From: Whitmania pigra
Taxonomy: Eukaryota; Annelida; Clitellata; Hirudinida; Haemopidae
Direction: 5' to 3'
DNA length: 64,000 nt
NCBI GenBank assembly: GCA_021613335.1
Contig: JAJTWR010000448.1
Coordinates: forward strand, 257,501 to 321,500
Below are positions 43,419 to 55,077 of this stretch, piece by piece. The number at the start of each line of letters is the position of its first letter. Positions within the stretch are counted from its first letter, which is position 1. Below the pieces are notes generated by a model. It saw nothing but the letters and a program-made list of their open reading frames with translations, searched no databases and was not told the DNA's origin. The translations under genes and the position numbers were made by a program.

Positions 43419-44085
43419 TTGTTTTTGATCAATAAATTCATTCAACTCCTGAATCATCACTCGGAACACGACAGCATTATTATATGGGAAAAAAATGATG
43501 CAAATAAATATATCTATTACCTCTACACAGAAAATTGTATTAATATTGCAATTAAGAACATTGTTATGGAAGATGTAGGAAATGAAATGTTATTATGGGT
43601 TACCCCACTCGCATCTAAATGTTACATTTTCAATATGACTATTGATTTGAATCTATTCATCATTAATACTTTAAGCATGAGACTCATTTATAGTGTCTCA
43701 TATAACATGGATTTCAATCTACCACAGATAAATGGGACATATTTAAGTAAGTGAAATAATAAATGATCAAATAATTATTTATACAAACAGGTAAGAGTTT
43801 TTTGAGAATATCGAATACAACATCAATGGCTTTAAGTTCACCACCAAATGGTGACCATTCAACTTTTGGAGCATTCATAGCAGAAGTGAGTGATTCTATG
43901 GCTTATAATTGTAATTGGGAAAGTTTTAAAATCTTTGTTTTGTCTAATATTACTTCAGGTGATCTCTTTAACAATTCAGTAATTGAAGAGTTGAATGAAT
44001 TAATTGATCAAAAAGTTTTAAAATCTTTGTTTTGTCTAATATTACTTCAGGTGATTTTTTTAACAATTCAGTAATTGAAATAAAT
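43419..44085 (+). other. possible two-exon gene piece, unidentified
   Basis: An open frame at 43419-43747 (EHDSIIIWEKNDANKYIYYL ... NMDFNLPQINGTYL) ends in a strong donor (TTTAA/GTAAGTG). A second open segment after TTTATACAAACAG at 43793 reads FLRISNTTSMALSSPPNGDH, then STFGAFIAEVSDSMAYNCNW. I do not recognise the protein. Its tail contains a duplicated ~70-bp block (AAAATCTTTGTTTTGTCTAA at about 43928 and 44021), so the second copy breaks the frame. It could be a secreted protein fragment, a transposon part or chance. Confidence 0.35.
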
Positions 44086-44357
44086 GTATTTCTATTTTCT
44101 GAGCTATATACCTCAAAAACATATTTTACCAAATATTAATTTTTAAGTTGTTTAATAGGTTAAAGTTAGGCAAACAAATCTAACAAAAATAATTCCTCTA
44201 TCTGATTTACAGCAATAATTATGACACATTATGTGTGGCTGATTTTGGAAAAAATTAAAATTTTCTTATTACATAGACCATTGATCGTTGTAACAAAATA
44301 TAATATTTTTTCGAGAAACTTTGGTTTGATGGGCTTACTGAGTCCATTTCATATGAG

Positions 44358-45300
44358 CAGTGTTGCCGTAAGTACTCCAAAAATGTACTTAAGTATAAGT
44401 ACAAAGTACCTGGAGCTGAAAGTACTTATAAGTACAGGTACAAGTACGCTGTAGTCAATGTACTTAAGTATAAGTGCAAGTATAAGTATAAGTACTTTTC
44501 CTTCATTGATCAGAAATAATATTCGTTATCTTCAATAAGACAAGAGTAACAGAATTTACATTTATCAATAAAATTGTTTACTTTTCTTTAAAAGAAGCAG
44601 TTTTTCAAAATATTTGTCACAGAGTCTGTTACGCTGAGGAGTCAGTATAAGACCAGCTTGACTGAATAGTCTTTCAACAGGTGCAGATGATGGAACGGTT
44701 CCATAACGATATTAACTTTGTCCTTCACATCATAGATGGCTCTATAACTGTTAAATTCGGAGTTCCACCGAGTTGAGTTTGGCTTAGGTATTGTTCTCCC
44801 AAGAACATCAAACACAGCTTCAGCAGCTTTTGAACTCTGATGTGATGCATTAGTTAAGCTGGAACATTTGCCAGCCACTGATCGATACATTCGCTTATAG
44901 GATGCACCACTTGCCAGTGCTTTATTGGCATCCACAGAAGCCAACAAATTTAGTGTGTGCGAGAAACATGGTAAAGGAGAAGGCAGATAAATACATGATT
45001 CTGATTCCGTCTGCTCAAAAAACTGTAATATTTCTAAATGACTATTAGTCTCATCATCAACGTCGCATCCATCAGATGGTTCCACCTCTAATATGCTTGG
45101 CTCAGAAAATTGTTTAAAGACTTTAACGAAATTGCCTCCATTGTCAGTAACAACATGTACTATATTAGAACTGTCGAGGTCAAATTCGGTAAAGATGCTT
45201 GTAAAAGTTCTTTCTCCTGTATATTCGGGATATGTCTACACGAGCCGATTCTTATCGAAATAACAACACAAGATTCATATATGAGGGAAGCAAATTATTA
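44358..45300 (-). mobile_element. hAT relic with AAGTAC-rich terminus
   Basis: The outer end CAGTGTTGCCGTAAGTACTC (44358) is followed by many AAGTAC/AAGTAT subterminal repeats up to 44510. The minus strand encodes VVTDNGGNFVKVFKQFSEP, LPCFSHTLNLLASVDANKAL, KPNSTRWNSEF and, out of frame, [19 protein letters not shown], i.e. the hAT core and dimerisation block. An internal deletion joins RWNS directly to the dimerisation block. The other terminus is not found; Gypsy-related sequence lies there. Confidence 0.82.
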
Positions 45301-45595
45301 AAAATCAAACAAAATGTACAAGCAATGGTAAGCCGACACTAATTAATTACAAAACTCGATACAATCAGCCTATCTCAAAGCTCAAATCAAAACTCGTCTG
45401 CCACTCTCTACTCACACTCTCTCTCACACCCACGCACTCTCCCAGCTTTCACGACTCAAAAAAGCTGCTCTGTCGTCTGCCTGTCGCCTTTTATAGCCTT
45501 CCTCCTAGACCTGCTAACTGTATAACTGCGCGGCCAATCAGCGCATCGCGCGGTCCCAGGCAGACGACAGACACGCCACTTCACATTCATTCCAC
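45301..45595 (-). other. LTR-like promoter segment beside the Gypsy fragment
   Basis: On the minus strand it is GC-richer, has AGGCTATAAAAGGCGACAGG (TATA box), GCGCTGATTGGCCG (CCAAT-type) and GAGAGTGTGAGTAGAG repeats. This looks like the U3/R of an LTR. It does not match the 5' LTR at 48293-48501, so it is not the other LTR of that element. Confidence 0.4.
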
Positions 45596-45639
45596 CTACG
45601 CGATAGAAAATAACAACAAAAAGCAAATGCATAAATAAA

Positions 45640-48278
45640 AAGTCAAGACACTGACAATGCTCATAAGAGTGGATGCAATTTTGTCAAATGAATGAGTACC
45701 TCGAAATCGTCTAAATGCAAGTGCTGTAATAACTTTGACTTCTTTCTCGATCTGTCCGTAGTTCTTCTCGGCCTTGGTGAGAGATCTACTGGCGTGTGCA
45801 ATTGCCTTCTCCGTGCCGTTCGGAAAACGATGAGAGATAACAGCTCCCACTCCATAATCACACGCGTCCGCAGCAACGACGATGTCCAGTCCAGGGTCGA
45901 AGTGCGTCAACAACAGATCTGACTGCAGCACTTTCTTGAGTTTCTCCAAACTTTTCTGGTGCTCTGCGGTCCACACAAATTTGTCTTCCCTTTCTAGATC
46001 ATCCAATGGGCCTCTCATTGAACGCATCTCAGGTACGAAAGACGAATAATAGCTGATCATGCCTAAGAACGACTTCAGCTGCTTTGGGTCCTTAGGCGCT
46101 GGCATCTCAACTTTTCGCTTGAATTTTTTCTGGGTCTGGTCGACGGCCGTCTTTTGAAACCACATGTCCCAAAAACTTGATTTCTGGTTTCGCAAAGGAA
46201 CACTTCTCCATCCTGACGCGAAAACCACAATCAGCGATTCGTTTAAACAAAGCCCGGACGTTGTTGTTGTGTTCTATCAGTGTAGATCCAGTCACAATGA
46301 CATCATCTAAATATGCTGCACAGCCTTCAAGTCCTGTGATCATCCGATCCATGGCTTCCTGGAAGATGCCAGGTGCGCATTTGACTCCGAAGGGTAACCT
46401 CTGGTACTGGAACAGGCCTCTATGAGTGTTTATCGTAACCAGTTCCTTCGAGTCTTCTTCAACTTCCATCTGCAGGTACGCATCAGCAAAGTCGATCTGA
46501 GTGAACCATGCGCCTTGGTTCAGACGAGCAAAGATCTCATCGGGTGTCGGCAGACGATGGCGGTGCATCTCCAGTGCTTCATTGAGACCACTTGTGTCTT
46601 AAAATCGGCGCAGATCCTGACTGCTCCGTTTTTCTTTGGAACCACAACAATTGGCGCCGCCCAATTGCTGTAGTCCACTTTCTTTAGGACTCCTTGTTGC
46701 ACCAGACGCTCCAGCTCAGTATTCACTGCTTCTTCCCTAGCAAATGGGATCTTTCTCTGTCGGCAGAAGATTGGACGTGTACTCTGCTTGACCAACAGCT
46801 GTGCCTTTGTCTTGCACTTCCCTAGCCCCTCTTTGAAGACATCCGGAAACTCTCCGGCCAGAACTTTGGCCAAGTTTCTCCCTTCTTCTGGCTTCTGCTC
46901 AATCTTGCAGCAGATGGCATTGAAGGCCTTCTGAAGAGGTGGTAGTTGGTTCATCCACTCGATGCCCAACAGCTGTTCAATGTTTTCAGCCACATAGCAG
47001 CGACCGTGGCCTGAATGTCCTCCGCAGGTGAACTGTACATCAAATTGACCCAGGACCTCAATCGGAGTTCCGTTTGCAGCACCCAGTGATGTTGTAGTCT
47101 TCTCAAGAGCTGGTGAACCTATGCGTTCCCAGGCCTCTCTGCTGATAACTGTAACATCCGCACCGGAATCAAGCTGCATCTTAACCTTGGTCTCACCAAA
47201 GCTGACCTCTGTGTATCTCCGATGTGTAGCCCCAACGTCATGTTCAATCTTTTTAATCTTTTTGGTTCTGTCCTGTCTTGTGTAGTTGTTCTTTGGGCAA
47301 TCCTTTTTCAGATGAAGCAAGAATCCACAGATGAAGCAGGCCCCTTTGGTTGAAGGTCGAGGGATCTCGTTGCTAGGGGGATCCTGACGATTCTTCTTCC
47401 TCGGGTTGCCTCTCTGAACTGCATTTACAGCATGGTGTGAGGTATCATCTACTAAATCTGCATCTTTCTTCAGACCTATGATGCTCTCACACTCGTTCAC
47501 CAGATCTGCCAACGTGCAACCTTCTTGTTTATCCAGTTTCGACAACAATCTGGTTCTGATGTCTGCGTACTTTGTTCCTTGCAAAGCAGAGATGAATATC
47601 AAGCATTTGAAATTGTCTTTTGTCAAGGAATCAAATTGCATCAACGCAACCATCCTGTTGATTGTCGAATGGAGTTTTCTGAAGGTGAGGTTACCAATTC
47701 CTAACCTCATGACATCAATCCTCCTCCTGAAGACTGACACTTTGTCTCCGAGCATGTCTTCTAAAACCTCTTTGGTTTCTTCGTACGTTAGACTACTCGG
47801 AATCCGTGGCATGATGTGGTCGGTGTAGCTGTTGTATGTCTCCAGGTCAAGCTTCGACAGCTCCTGTTTTGTCTTGGTCTGACAACTGCATCCCATGGTT
47901 GCCCAGCACAGTTTCAAAACGTCCCATCCAGGTGGAGAAAGGCGTTCCAGACTCAGGATCATAGTTAAACGGCGTGATCTCTCTCATGAGTTCTGGAAGT
48001 AAGTCAGATTTAGACTTACTTTTTACTACTGCTGCTGCTTGGGTCGGAGGTTGCAATTTTTGAAGGAGGTGCAGGAACTTTTCTTCACGCTTCCGACTAT
48101 CTTCCAGAAGCTTTTCCCGCATCTCTTCATCTCGACGGCGATTTTCTTCATCCCGACGGCGATTTTCTTCATCGTGACGGCGATTATCTTCATCCCGACG
48201 GCGATTTTCTTCATCGCGACGGCGATTATCTTCCATGATCATCGTCATCATCGACAAAAATTTATCCTCCGATCCCAT
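45640..48278 (-). pseudogene. Gypsy Gag-Pol, frameshifted
   Basis: Starts ATGGGATCGG at 48278. Gag residues 15-60 hold about six copies of a seven-residue RRRDEEN unit, an unusually charged coil. After a frameshift near 47930 come the Gag core, a CCHC-like knuckle (CFICGFLLHLKKDC), protease (QLDSGADVTVISREAW), RT (WAAPIVVVPKKNG; FADAYLQMEVEED; catalytic YLDDV) and RNase H (VVAADACDYGVGAVIS). Frameshifts near 47930, 46605 and 46110 break the frame. All catalytic motifs that remain are intact, so inactivation is by indels. Confidence 0.92.
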
Positions 48279-48292
48279 CCTCGTCGCCAAAA

Positions 48293-48501
48293 TGTTATAA
48301 CTCGCAGTTATCGAGACAAAACTAACAGCTATCGCACAACTTTATTACTTACAAGAACCACACAATAACTACACAAGAACTACACAAGAACTACACAAGA
48401 ACTACACGCTATGCAGCTATATGAACTAGGTGGAACAAAGGAAAGTTCCCGCTCCTAGCTCCTGTAGCCGCATAGGCTAATCAGCATGTGCACCCACAAC
48501 A
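48293..48501 (-). repeat. 5' LTR of the Gypsy element
   Basis: 209 bp on the minus strand, TGTTGTGGG ... TTATAACA, followed by TTTTGGCGACGAGG, a leader or primer-binding sequence frequent in Gypsy elements. It contains AATAAAG and four tandem copies of an 11-bp CTACACAAGAA unit (48358-48410 on the plus strand). Confidence 0.8.
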
Positions 48502-48504
48502 TGT

Positions 48505-48680
48505 AGAATTTGAAATGTTTTGAGCTTATGTTGTGTGGCATGTAGATTGCCCGAATGGGTTACTTCGAAACCCAGCCTGCACTACCGCCAGCGTCCTTGG
48601 AAAGGAGCGCTATATAAATGGTTGCAAGAGGCGCTTATGGCGCTATATGAATGAAATTACAATTACAATTATTTAACCAT
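48505..48680 (+). mobile_element. SINE/L2-type 3' tail
   Basis: Contains GGAGCGCTATATAAATG and ends ATTACAATTACAATT. This is the form of tail known from L2-mobilised SINEs. The upstream half has no clear tRNA boxes. Confidence 0.45.
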
Positions 48681-48835
48681 AATGGAGGAATGTAACAAAT
48701 AATAATTAATGAAATCGCTTAATTAGCTAATTTATTGTGGCAAGGATTATAGCAGTGTGTTTCGTGTAATATTACTTGAAATAATTCATTTAGTATTTCC
48801 TTAAGTAAATAAATGTTTCTAATATTCCACTTCAG

Positions 48836-49478
48836 AATCCCGACGATTTGCCATTTATTGAGCCAGGCGCGACCGAAATTTCGTCAGGTGACACCGTGCA
48901 CAACATTCGAAGATGGGTTTCCAATCAAACAGCTAATCAAGATGTCAAAATTAAATTTTGAAATTATGACTTGCTGATCACATTCACAGGGTCAAAACAT
49001 TCAAATGTTATTGGATATATATAACTTAAATATAGTTTACTTATATCATCACTTAAACCAGATTGACTTATCCAATTATTCTTTTTAAAACACCTTTCTT
49101 TGAATTTTAAATATCAAAACCATCCTTTTATCTTTACATTCTTGTTTTTCAGTGTCGATTTAAAGGATGCCCTCGGCATTTCTCAAATATTTGGAATTTG
49201 CTCTACTCGTGGGGTCGCTATTGTACGATACAATCGTTTTTTTCGTATGACAAAAATAACTGCTCATGAAATTGGACACTTGTGAGTTTTACTTTTATTA
49301 ACCATTTATTAACCACTGGCAGTTTTGTAATTTAAAGAAATAAATAATAAAGAATAATAAAAATAATTTTTTTCTGTTTTCAAAAGGCTGGGTGCTTTAC
49401 ACGATGGAGTGAATAACAACTGTCAAGATGAGGATGCTCAGTTCATAATTTCTATAATTTTGTTGCCGAGCTGGATTC
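48836..49478 (+). CDS. reprolysin (M12B/ADAM-type) metalloprotease, three exons of the catalytic domain
   Basis: Exons 48836-48990, 49153-49281 and 49387-49478 join in phase (CACAGG/GTCAAA; TTTTTCAG/T; CACTT/GTGAGT; CAAAAG/G; GGATTC/GTAAGT). They encode IRRWVSNQTANQDVKI, NYDLLITFTG, DALGISQIFGICSTRGVAIV, KITAHEIGHL joined to LGALHDGVNNNCQDED. HEIGHLLGALHD is the zinc-binding HExxHxxGxxHD motif, with ICS..G as the usual upstream cysteine region. The protein would be a secreted or membrane zinc endopeptidase. Exon 1 has an in-frame TGA (48957-48959) between KIKF and NYDLL, so either it is a pseudogene or the exon boundaries differ. Propeptide and C-terminal exons are not found nearby. Confidence 0.75.
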
Positions 49479-51110
49479 GTAAGTGATTTCGACAATGTTA
49501 TTTGCTGTAAAATTGAAGGTTTTACATAATATGTAGATATGGTAATATGTAGATAATATGTTGATACTTAGCTTTGTAAACGATAAACCCGTCTATGTTT
49601 TTTTTGTAAAATAAACAGTTTTTCATATATTTTCGAACTGGGACATAATACAAACAAACAAATATCTGTCATCATTTATATTAAAAAATAATAAGCCAAA
49701 TATTTTATAGTAAAAATAACTTTTGATTGATTTATTATGTGAACATCATTTGCTAATGACATTGCGTTTAGTGTCACTAAGATTATCCCTGGAATTAACT
49801 TCGGTTTTGTGATTCAATGAATTATTAATTCTTAGACTTTTAAACTGCAAACCACAAGTAGTGAAAGCACCCCTGAAGTTAAGCATCCAAACGGAAAGTT
49901 GAACACACAGTTCATTACAACGCAATTTTTTAAACAACTTTATTGTTTTATTGAAATCTTGTAATCACTACAAATTTGGGATAAAATTAAATGCCGAAAA
50001 AAGCAATCAATTAGATTCTATAATGGTGGAGGGCATTGAAAAAATTATTGCGAGGGTATTTCACTTCAATGAAACTTATTTTTAGCGTGGTACATGGATC
50101 TTTGTCACAAACATGCGCATAAGTTTCAGCAATTCAGCATGTTGAGCACGGACGTAATGTTCCCCCTTGACTTTAGACTAGACGTTGATCAGTAGATCCG
50201 GGATCATAAATATATTAGTAAATCTAAGCTTCAATTATTCAAACAATGGTGGATTGCCCAACCCTAATAATATAAATTCTTCGGAGTGGAATAAATCATT
50301 AGACAATCTGTGGAACAGGCGTAGCCGGCTGGACTTGCATGTTCCTTTATGTGGCTCTCACATGTTACGCTTTAGTCGCTAAGCTGCATTAAATATAAGA
50401 CTGTTAACAATTAATAGTTGCATTGACATTAATCTAATTAATTAACAATCAATTAATTGTTTAAAAAACAAGTAAATTGAAAACAAAATGAGAATCGAAT
50501 ATAATTCATTGAACAATTTTTTTATTATGCCAGGAATAACTAGGATTAATGTTAGCACATATTAACACATAGAACCTTAATAATGTTAAATTAACTGTTA
50601 TTATTATTGTTCAGTTCAATGATTCATTACGTAGGTTTTGACCAACCAGTCTTTTAAGAAGACTATTTCTACGCAATATCGGGCACTTCATTTAAAAACG
50701 GATGTTCTGAACTGCCTCTCAAGTGATACAGATGTGGGGTATGCATAATACCGTACGAACAAAAGATCAAGATTTTGGAAAATAACAAGCATTAGCTTTC
50801 CACCACAGAGGATCAATAACTAATATTTAACCGTTATCAGTAACCGCGAAACTTTTGGTTCTTCTCTGAACTTCACAGTCTTCACACTCTGATTCTGAGT
50901 CATTACGAGTCGATACCCGTCCACATTGGTTCAGCAAGTAATTAGGGAAAATAATTTAATTGTCTTGAAATCAATTAATCGCTAACAATTCTTAAGGCCA
51001 ATCTAACAGTTAAGACATTCCTTAACTTGGGCAGCCCTTATTAAATGCCAACTTGAATTCTAACTCATCAACTTACATAATTCGAAAAGCTCGAGGAGAA
51101 ACTCAGAGGA
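49479..51110. other. no gene seen
   Basis: AT-rich. If the metalloprotease gene continues, the next exon should be here, but no CS-rich reprolysin end is recognisable. Short frames at 49746-49937 and 50185-50382 have no family. Confidence 0.35.
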
Positions 51111-51124
51111 GGGATCAAAAGAAA

Positions 51125-51475
51125 TTAGACTATCTGAGTAGCAGGCGTGACTTGATAAATGGATGCAGGGACGAAGGCAAAATAGTGGGGAGACATTGAA
51201 GCAGCAAAATCATAAGATTGTATAGAAAGATTGTCAGTATCAACGGCATTGCGTTGCAAGCAACTGACTATACGCTTTCCGATTCCAGCGCCAGTCTTGT
51301 CAGTTATTTCGGTTATTTGCAAGAGTCTTTCATTTGCAATTACTTCCTGATTGACGAAAAGGATTACAATAGTCAACATGTCTTTCCTCGAACTACCTGG
51401 TGTTGGATCCGCCGTCACAGTGTAGAACTGATTGTCAGAAATTTCTTTAATGATTTTACTTTTGAGCGTGTTCAC
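51125..51475 (-). mobile_element. hAT (ZMYM/DUF4371-like) transposase fragment
   Basis: The minus frame EISDNQFYTVTADPTPGSSR, KDMLTIVILFV, TDKTGAGIGKRIVSCLQRN and IQSYDFAASMS corresponds to the DUF4371 core, where D.T.D.S...Q is usual; here the acidic pattern is VTADPTPGSSR. It ends abruptly in sequence like that at 23790 (CAGGGAC...AAAATAGT), probably the element's terminus, so the interior is deleted. Confidence 0.7.
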
Positions 51476-51930
51476 AATTAATTAAACAACATTTTGCGAT
51501 CTATGCCTTAAATATGAAACATGATAAGGTCTCAACTTAACATCCTCAAACCATCCTTTTAAACAAGGATTACAACGAGCCGTAAGATGTACTATTTACT
51601 GATAATTACTGCGGAATTGTAATAACAACTTGTTGGTTAGACTTATTAAACTATACTAATATTTGTTATTACTACAAATTAAGCTCTTATTATAACACAT
51701 ATCAAAAAACTCAAACTTTCAAATAACCGTCAACAAATTATGAAAGTAAACAAAATCACCGAGACAACGAAATATCTAACCAATGGCGAATTTAATTTAA
51801 TACCAAGAGAGATGGGCGTCTGCTGACATTATTTCATTTTAAATATTTGCTGTAACTTTAAATCCTAAAGCTTGTAGGAATTATTATAATATGCATTTAA
51901 ATTTTGAATCCTAATTTTCCCAACTTATTT
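51476..51930. other. no gene seen
   Basis: AT-rich, no recognised feature. Confidence 0.35.
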
Positions 51931-51936
51931 CAGTTT

Positions 51937-51994
51937 GTTCCAAGTGGGGGGGCAGCTTGTCCCCCCTTGCCCCCCCCTCAAGGGGCGTCCCTGA
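51937..51994. repeat. G/C-run transposon terminus (CAGGGACGCC type)
   Basis: GTGGGGGGGCAGC, TGTCCCCCCTTGCCCCCCC and AAGGGGCGTCCCTG. Similar ends occur at 26386-26420, 52930-52979 and 55078-55206, all with the CAGGGACG core. Confidence 0.6.
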
Positions 51995-52179
51995 ATGGAT
52001 ATAAAGTAATTAACTTTGTGTGGCGTGGCATGAGTTGCACATCAATCCATAAGGTGGCATGCTACATTTTATTCTCTATATTCATTAATGACATTAATTA
52101 CATTAATAATTTATGATCTAAAGGTCACTCGCTTAATAACAATTTATTGATCCAGGATGAGGTAAAATAATAGATGGCT

Positions 52180-52236
52180 TTTATTTTTATTTATTTATTT
52201 GATTAAAGTCGGTCGCATAACTAAGATGATTTGTAC
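52180..52236 (-). mobile_element. RNase H LINE-type tail
   Basis: TTTATTTATTTATTTGATTA followed by AAGTCGGTCGCATAACTAAG and ATGATTTGTAC; inverted orientation. Confidence 0.8.
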
Positions 52237-52925
52237 GAAATGATGGACGGGACAAGTCACATTATTTATGATAATGTTGAAGAAGAGATTGTGGGATGAC
52301 GATATGATGAGAAGGTGTGACCGCGGGAATGAGTTGAGGAGTCCTTTCATCATCAAAGGATGAGACTTTTTTGTTTCATCTATAATTTGTGACATTTATA
52401 ATTTATATACATTAAAATTGCATGTAGTTTCATATTTTTGATCCATAAAAATTACTATGGAGATTTTCAAGATAACAAATCCAAGAGCATCAAATACTTA
52501 AGCAGGATTAATCTATATAACATTTTTGGAATAGAAATATTTCCGTCAAAGTTATTATTTTCATTTATTATTAGTGATTGTTTTGTATTTTAGGATTACA
52601 TAGAAGTAAGGTTCGACATTTTTCGGACTCACAACGAGTTTTTCTTTTATAACGCTTTTGCATACATCCTATGCTCAGGCGGTGATCAAAAATCTTATAT
52701 ATTTGCAGGAAAGTCTGAGACAGGAAATTGTCAATTCATTTGTGAAAGAGAACATTTCTATTTCTGCGTCCAGTTCTGTAGAAGAAGCTCCAGGAAACCA
52801 CAACTAATTGCATGTGGAGTTGGTTTGCAAATGCAGCTTGAATTACATAAATAAAGCTGAAGATAAAGGAGAAGCTTTGATAGTATGTGACAGTTGCTTC
52901 ACATAGTTTCATAAGCGCTGTCAAA
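52237..52925. other. no gene seen
   Basis: A pyrimidine-AG at 52595 is followed by an open stretch (DYIEVRFDIFRTHNEFFFYN) that could be an exon, but it is unidentified. The rest is AT-rich. Confidence 0.3.
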
Positions 52926-52929
52926 AAAT

Positions 52930-52979
52930 TTAGTCCAAAACCGTGGGGTTCCCTTCCCCCCAAAATACGTCCCTGCGAA
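52930..52979 (-). repeat. CAGGGACG-type terminus
   Basis: On the minus strand CAGGGACGTATTTTGGGGGG, then AAGGGAACCCC. Related to 55078-55206 beyond the hAT insertion. Confidence 0.55.
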
Positions 52980-53052
52980 GGAGCAAAGAACAATTGCGGA
53001 ACCAGAGAGCATTGAAGGCTGGCGCGTGATGCCTCCGCGTTCATAAAGAGCT

Positions 53053-55024
53053 CAGTGATGAGCAAAATAAATCGCGATTGCGATTTGAAATGATTTGAAT
53101 CGTGATTTAGGCAAGGTTGCGATTTGATTTGAACATTGTTGGATTAGATTTTTGCCTCAGTGATTTTGATGCGATTAGATTTGCCTTTTTTGATTTGATT
53201 TGCTTTTTCAAATCAAATCATTGAAAATATTTGTGCAGCTTTTGAGGAAATACTGTCAGAGTATGGGTTGCAGAGCATTGACATTGGATATGTTGTTACT
53301 GACAATGCCAGAAACATGCTCAAAGCATTCACAATATTTTCCGAGGAAGCTGCCAGGTTTGCCTTTGATCAAAAGGAAAATAAAAGTCAAATTAAAGAAC
53401 GTGATGAGGCTTCAGAGCCATTAAATGATGCTGATGAAATTTCAGAGTTTTTGTCAGATGAAAATTTTGATGACAATGAAGATATTCTTCAGGACAATTA
53501 TGTTTTAGGAACAACCCATCGACTTCCATGTTTTGCACATACCTTGCAGCTAGCTATTAAAGATGCACTAAAAACTGTTCCTTTAGCAGAGAAAATTTTA
53601 AACGAAAGCAGCGCTGTAGTTGTTTTCTTCCGCAGGTCACTGTACTGGAATGAAGAGCTCCAGAAAAAATCAGATGGTTTGACTTTGTTAGCCGCTTTGC
53701 CTACCAGATGGAACTCCAATCTGATAATGCTAAGAAGATTATCTCAAGATGCAGTATGGAAGGCGGTTAATGAAACTCTAGTTAAAGCCAGGGAAGTCAA
53801 ATTCAGCTCAGGTGCACGTGTCCCTCGAATCACAGTTTCACGTTCTATGCTGCTTGAGCTTATCTCTTTACTTGAGCCATTTGAAGAAGCAACACAGGTG
53901 CTGCAAGGTGATGGTGTCACAATTTCGCAAGTGATACCTGCATTAATTGGGATTGATGAAGCAGTTTCAAATTGTCAAACCCAGTTAATTGCTCTGAAAA
54001 AAAACCTTCGTGCAGCTCTTCATAACCGATTCCAGGAATCTATGAGAAGACCAGAATATGTGGTCTCAACTGTGTTGGATAGTCGTTTCAAACTAGTTCC
54101 TTTTGGTACCACCCCGCTGCTTGATTCGCATTTTACTGACAGTGGCTCACAGAAAAGTCCTACATTAATAATCCCATCAGCCAATGAGGCAAAATCTCTT
54201 CTTCTTCACATGATGGATTCAATAAAGTCAGATGAAATAACAGGGTCTCACGCTTCACAGTCTAAAACCTCACGCCAAACAGAAAAGAATCTACCTGAAC
54301 CAACTACCAGTTCTGGTCGGCGGAGCATTTTTGCAAGATACCATTGTCCTCAGGTATGAACAAATTATATTGGATTGGAAATGTACGTTAATTATTAAAT
54401 AATATGTATATATTGCAGGTTATTGACAAAGAGGACGAAGAACATTCAGTGTATCTTAATGCTCAAACGGACCACAACATCACTCCCGAACAATTTTGGG
54501 CAGCTAATGGTCAACGCTTTCCAAAACTACAACGACTTGCGCGTAGACTTCTAAGCATCCCGGCATCATCTGGAAGTGTGGAGAGACTGTTTTCAATTTC
54601 AGGTGCTTTCGTCTCTGCCAGAAGAAATCGATTATCAGCACCAACTGTGGAGTCACTGTTGCTCTTGAGGGAACAGAAAACTGAGTTTTAATGATTTTTT
54701 TAAACCGTAATATGTACTGATTATCTATATGTACTGGTTATCAGACACCTCTTTTTGGCTTCAATAAATATATATAAAAAAATAATAAAACTGTAAAAAT
54801 GTTGGCTGTTAATTTCATTGTGTTTTGCTCGAAAAAATTTGCGAAGATAGGGCAGCAGGAAATTTTCGGAAGATTTGATTTGATTTGGTATTTGGGCGTT
54901 TGGGATTTGATTCTATTTGGAATTTTTTGATTCTATTTGAGATTTGGTAGTTGAGATTTAAATCATTTTACAAATGATTTGAGATTTGACCATTGAGATT
55001 TGATTTGATTTGTGCCCATCACTG
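53053..55024 (+). mobile_element. hAT transposon with perfect 8-bp target duplication
   Basis: Ends CAGTGATGAGCAAAATAAAT and (read inward) CAGTGATGGGCACAAATCAA, flanked by AAAGAGCT at 53045-53052 and 55025-55032. Both subterminal regions are full of GATTTGA-type repeats. It is 1972 bp, with an N-terminally deleted transposase. A 72-bp piece of the same right end occurs at 58768-58839. Confidence 0.96.
53193..54691 (+). CDS. hAT transposase (ZBED4-like), N-terminus deleted, one intron
   Basis: Frame from about 53193 gives ENICAAFEEILSEYGLQSID, YVVTDNARNMLKAFTIFSEE, LPCFAHTLQLAIKDAL, LPTRWNSNLIMLRRL and VLDSRFKLVPF. An exon break at CCTCAG/GTATGA (54353) and TTGCAG/GTTATT (54419) removes 65 bp and continues LARRLLSIPASSGSVERLFS with ISGAFVSARRNRL, the dimerisation domain. 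No stops. The BED finger and first catalytic part are missing, since the frame begins right after the terminal repeat region. It is therefore not autonomous but could still be translated. Confidence 0.9.
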
Positions 55025-55077
55025 AAAGAGCTGCATAAGTCGATGACGGTTTATGTTACCTGGCGAGTCAGAACCCA

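Larger units (their letters stand above)
45596..48501 (-). mobile_element. Gypsy LTR retrotransposon, 5' LTR to RNase H, integrase missing
   Basis: 5' LTR at 48293-48501, then leader, Gag, protease, RT and RNase H reading toward lower coordinates. It breaks off in RNase H at about 45640, so integrase and 3' LTR are lost and no target duplication can be checked. Confidence 0.92.

Noticed and set aside
45301..45595. 3' LTR of the Gypsy element at 45.6-48.5 kb
   Set aside because: It has a TATA box and LTR-like look, but the sequence does not match the 5' LTR at 48293-48501.
48957..48959. selenocysteine or recoded TGA in the metalloprotease
   Set aside because: The family does not use Sec at this place, other genes here use the standard code, and no SECIS element was seen. 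Mutation or error is simpler.
52596..52735. next exon of the metalloprotease gene
   Set aside because: A pyrimidine-AG is present, but in the required phase the peptide soon stops and shows no reprolysin cysteines.
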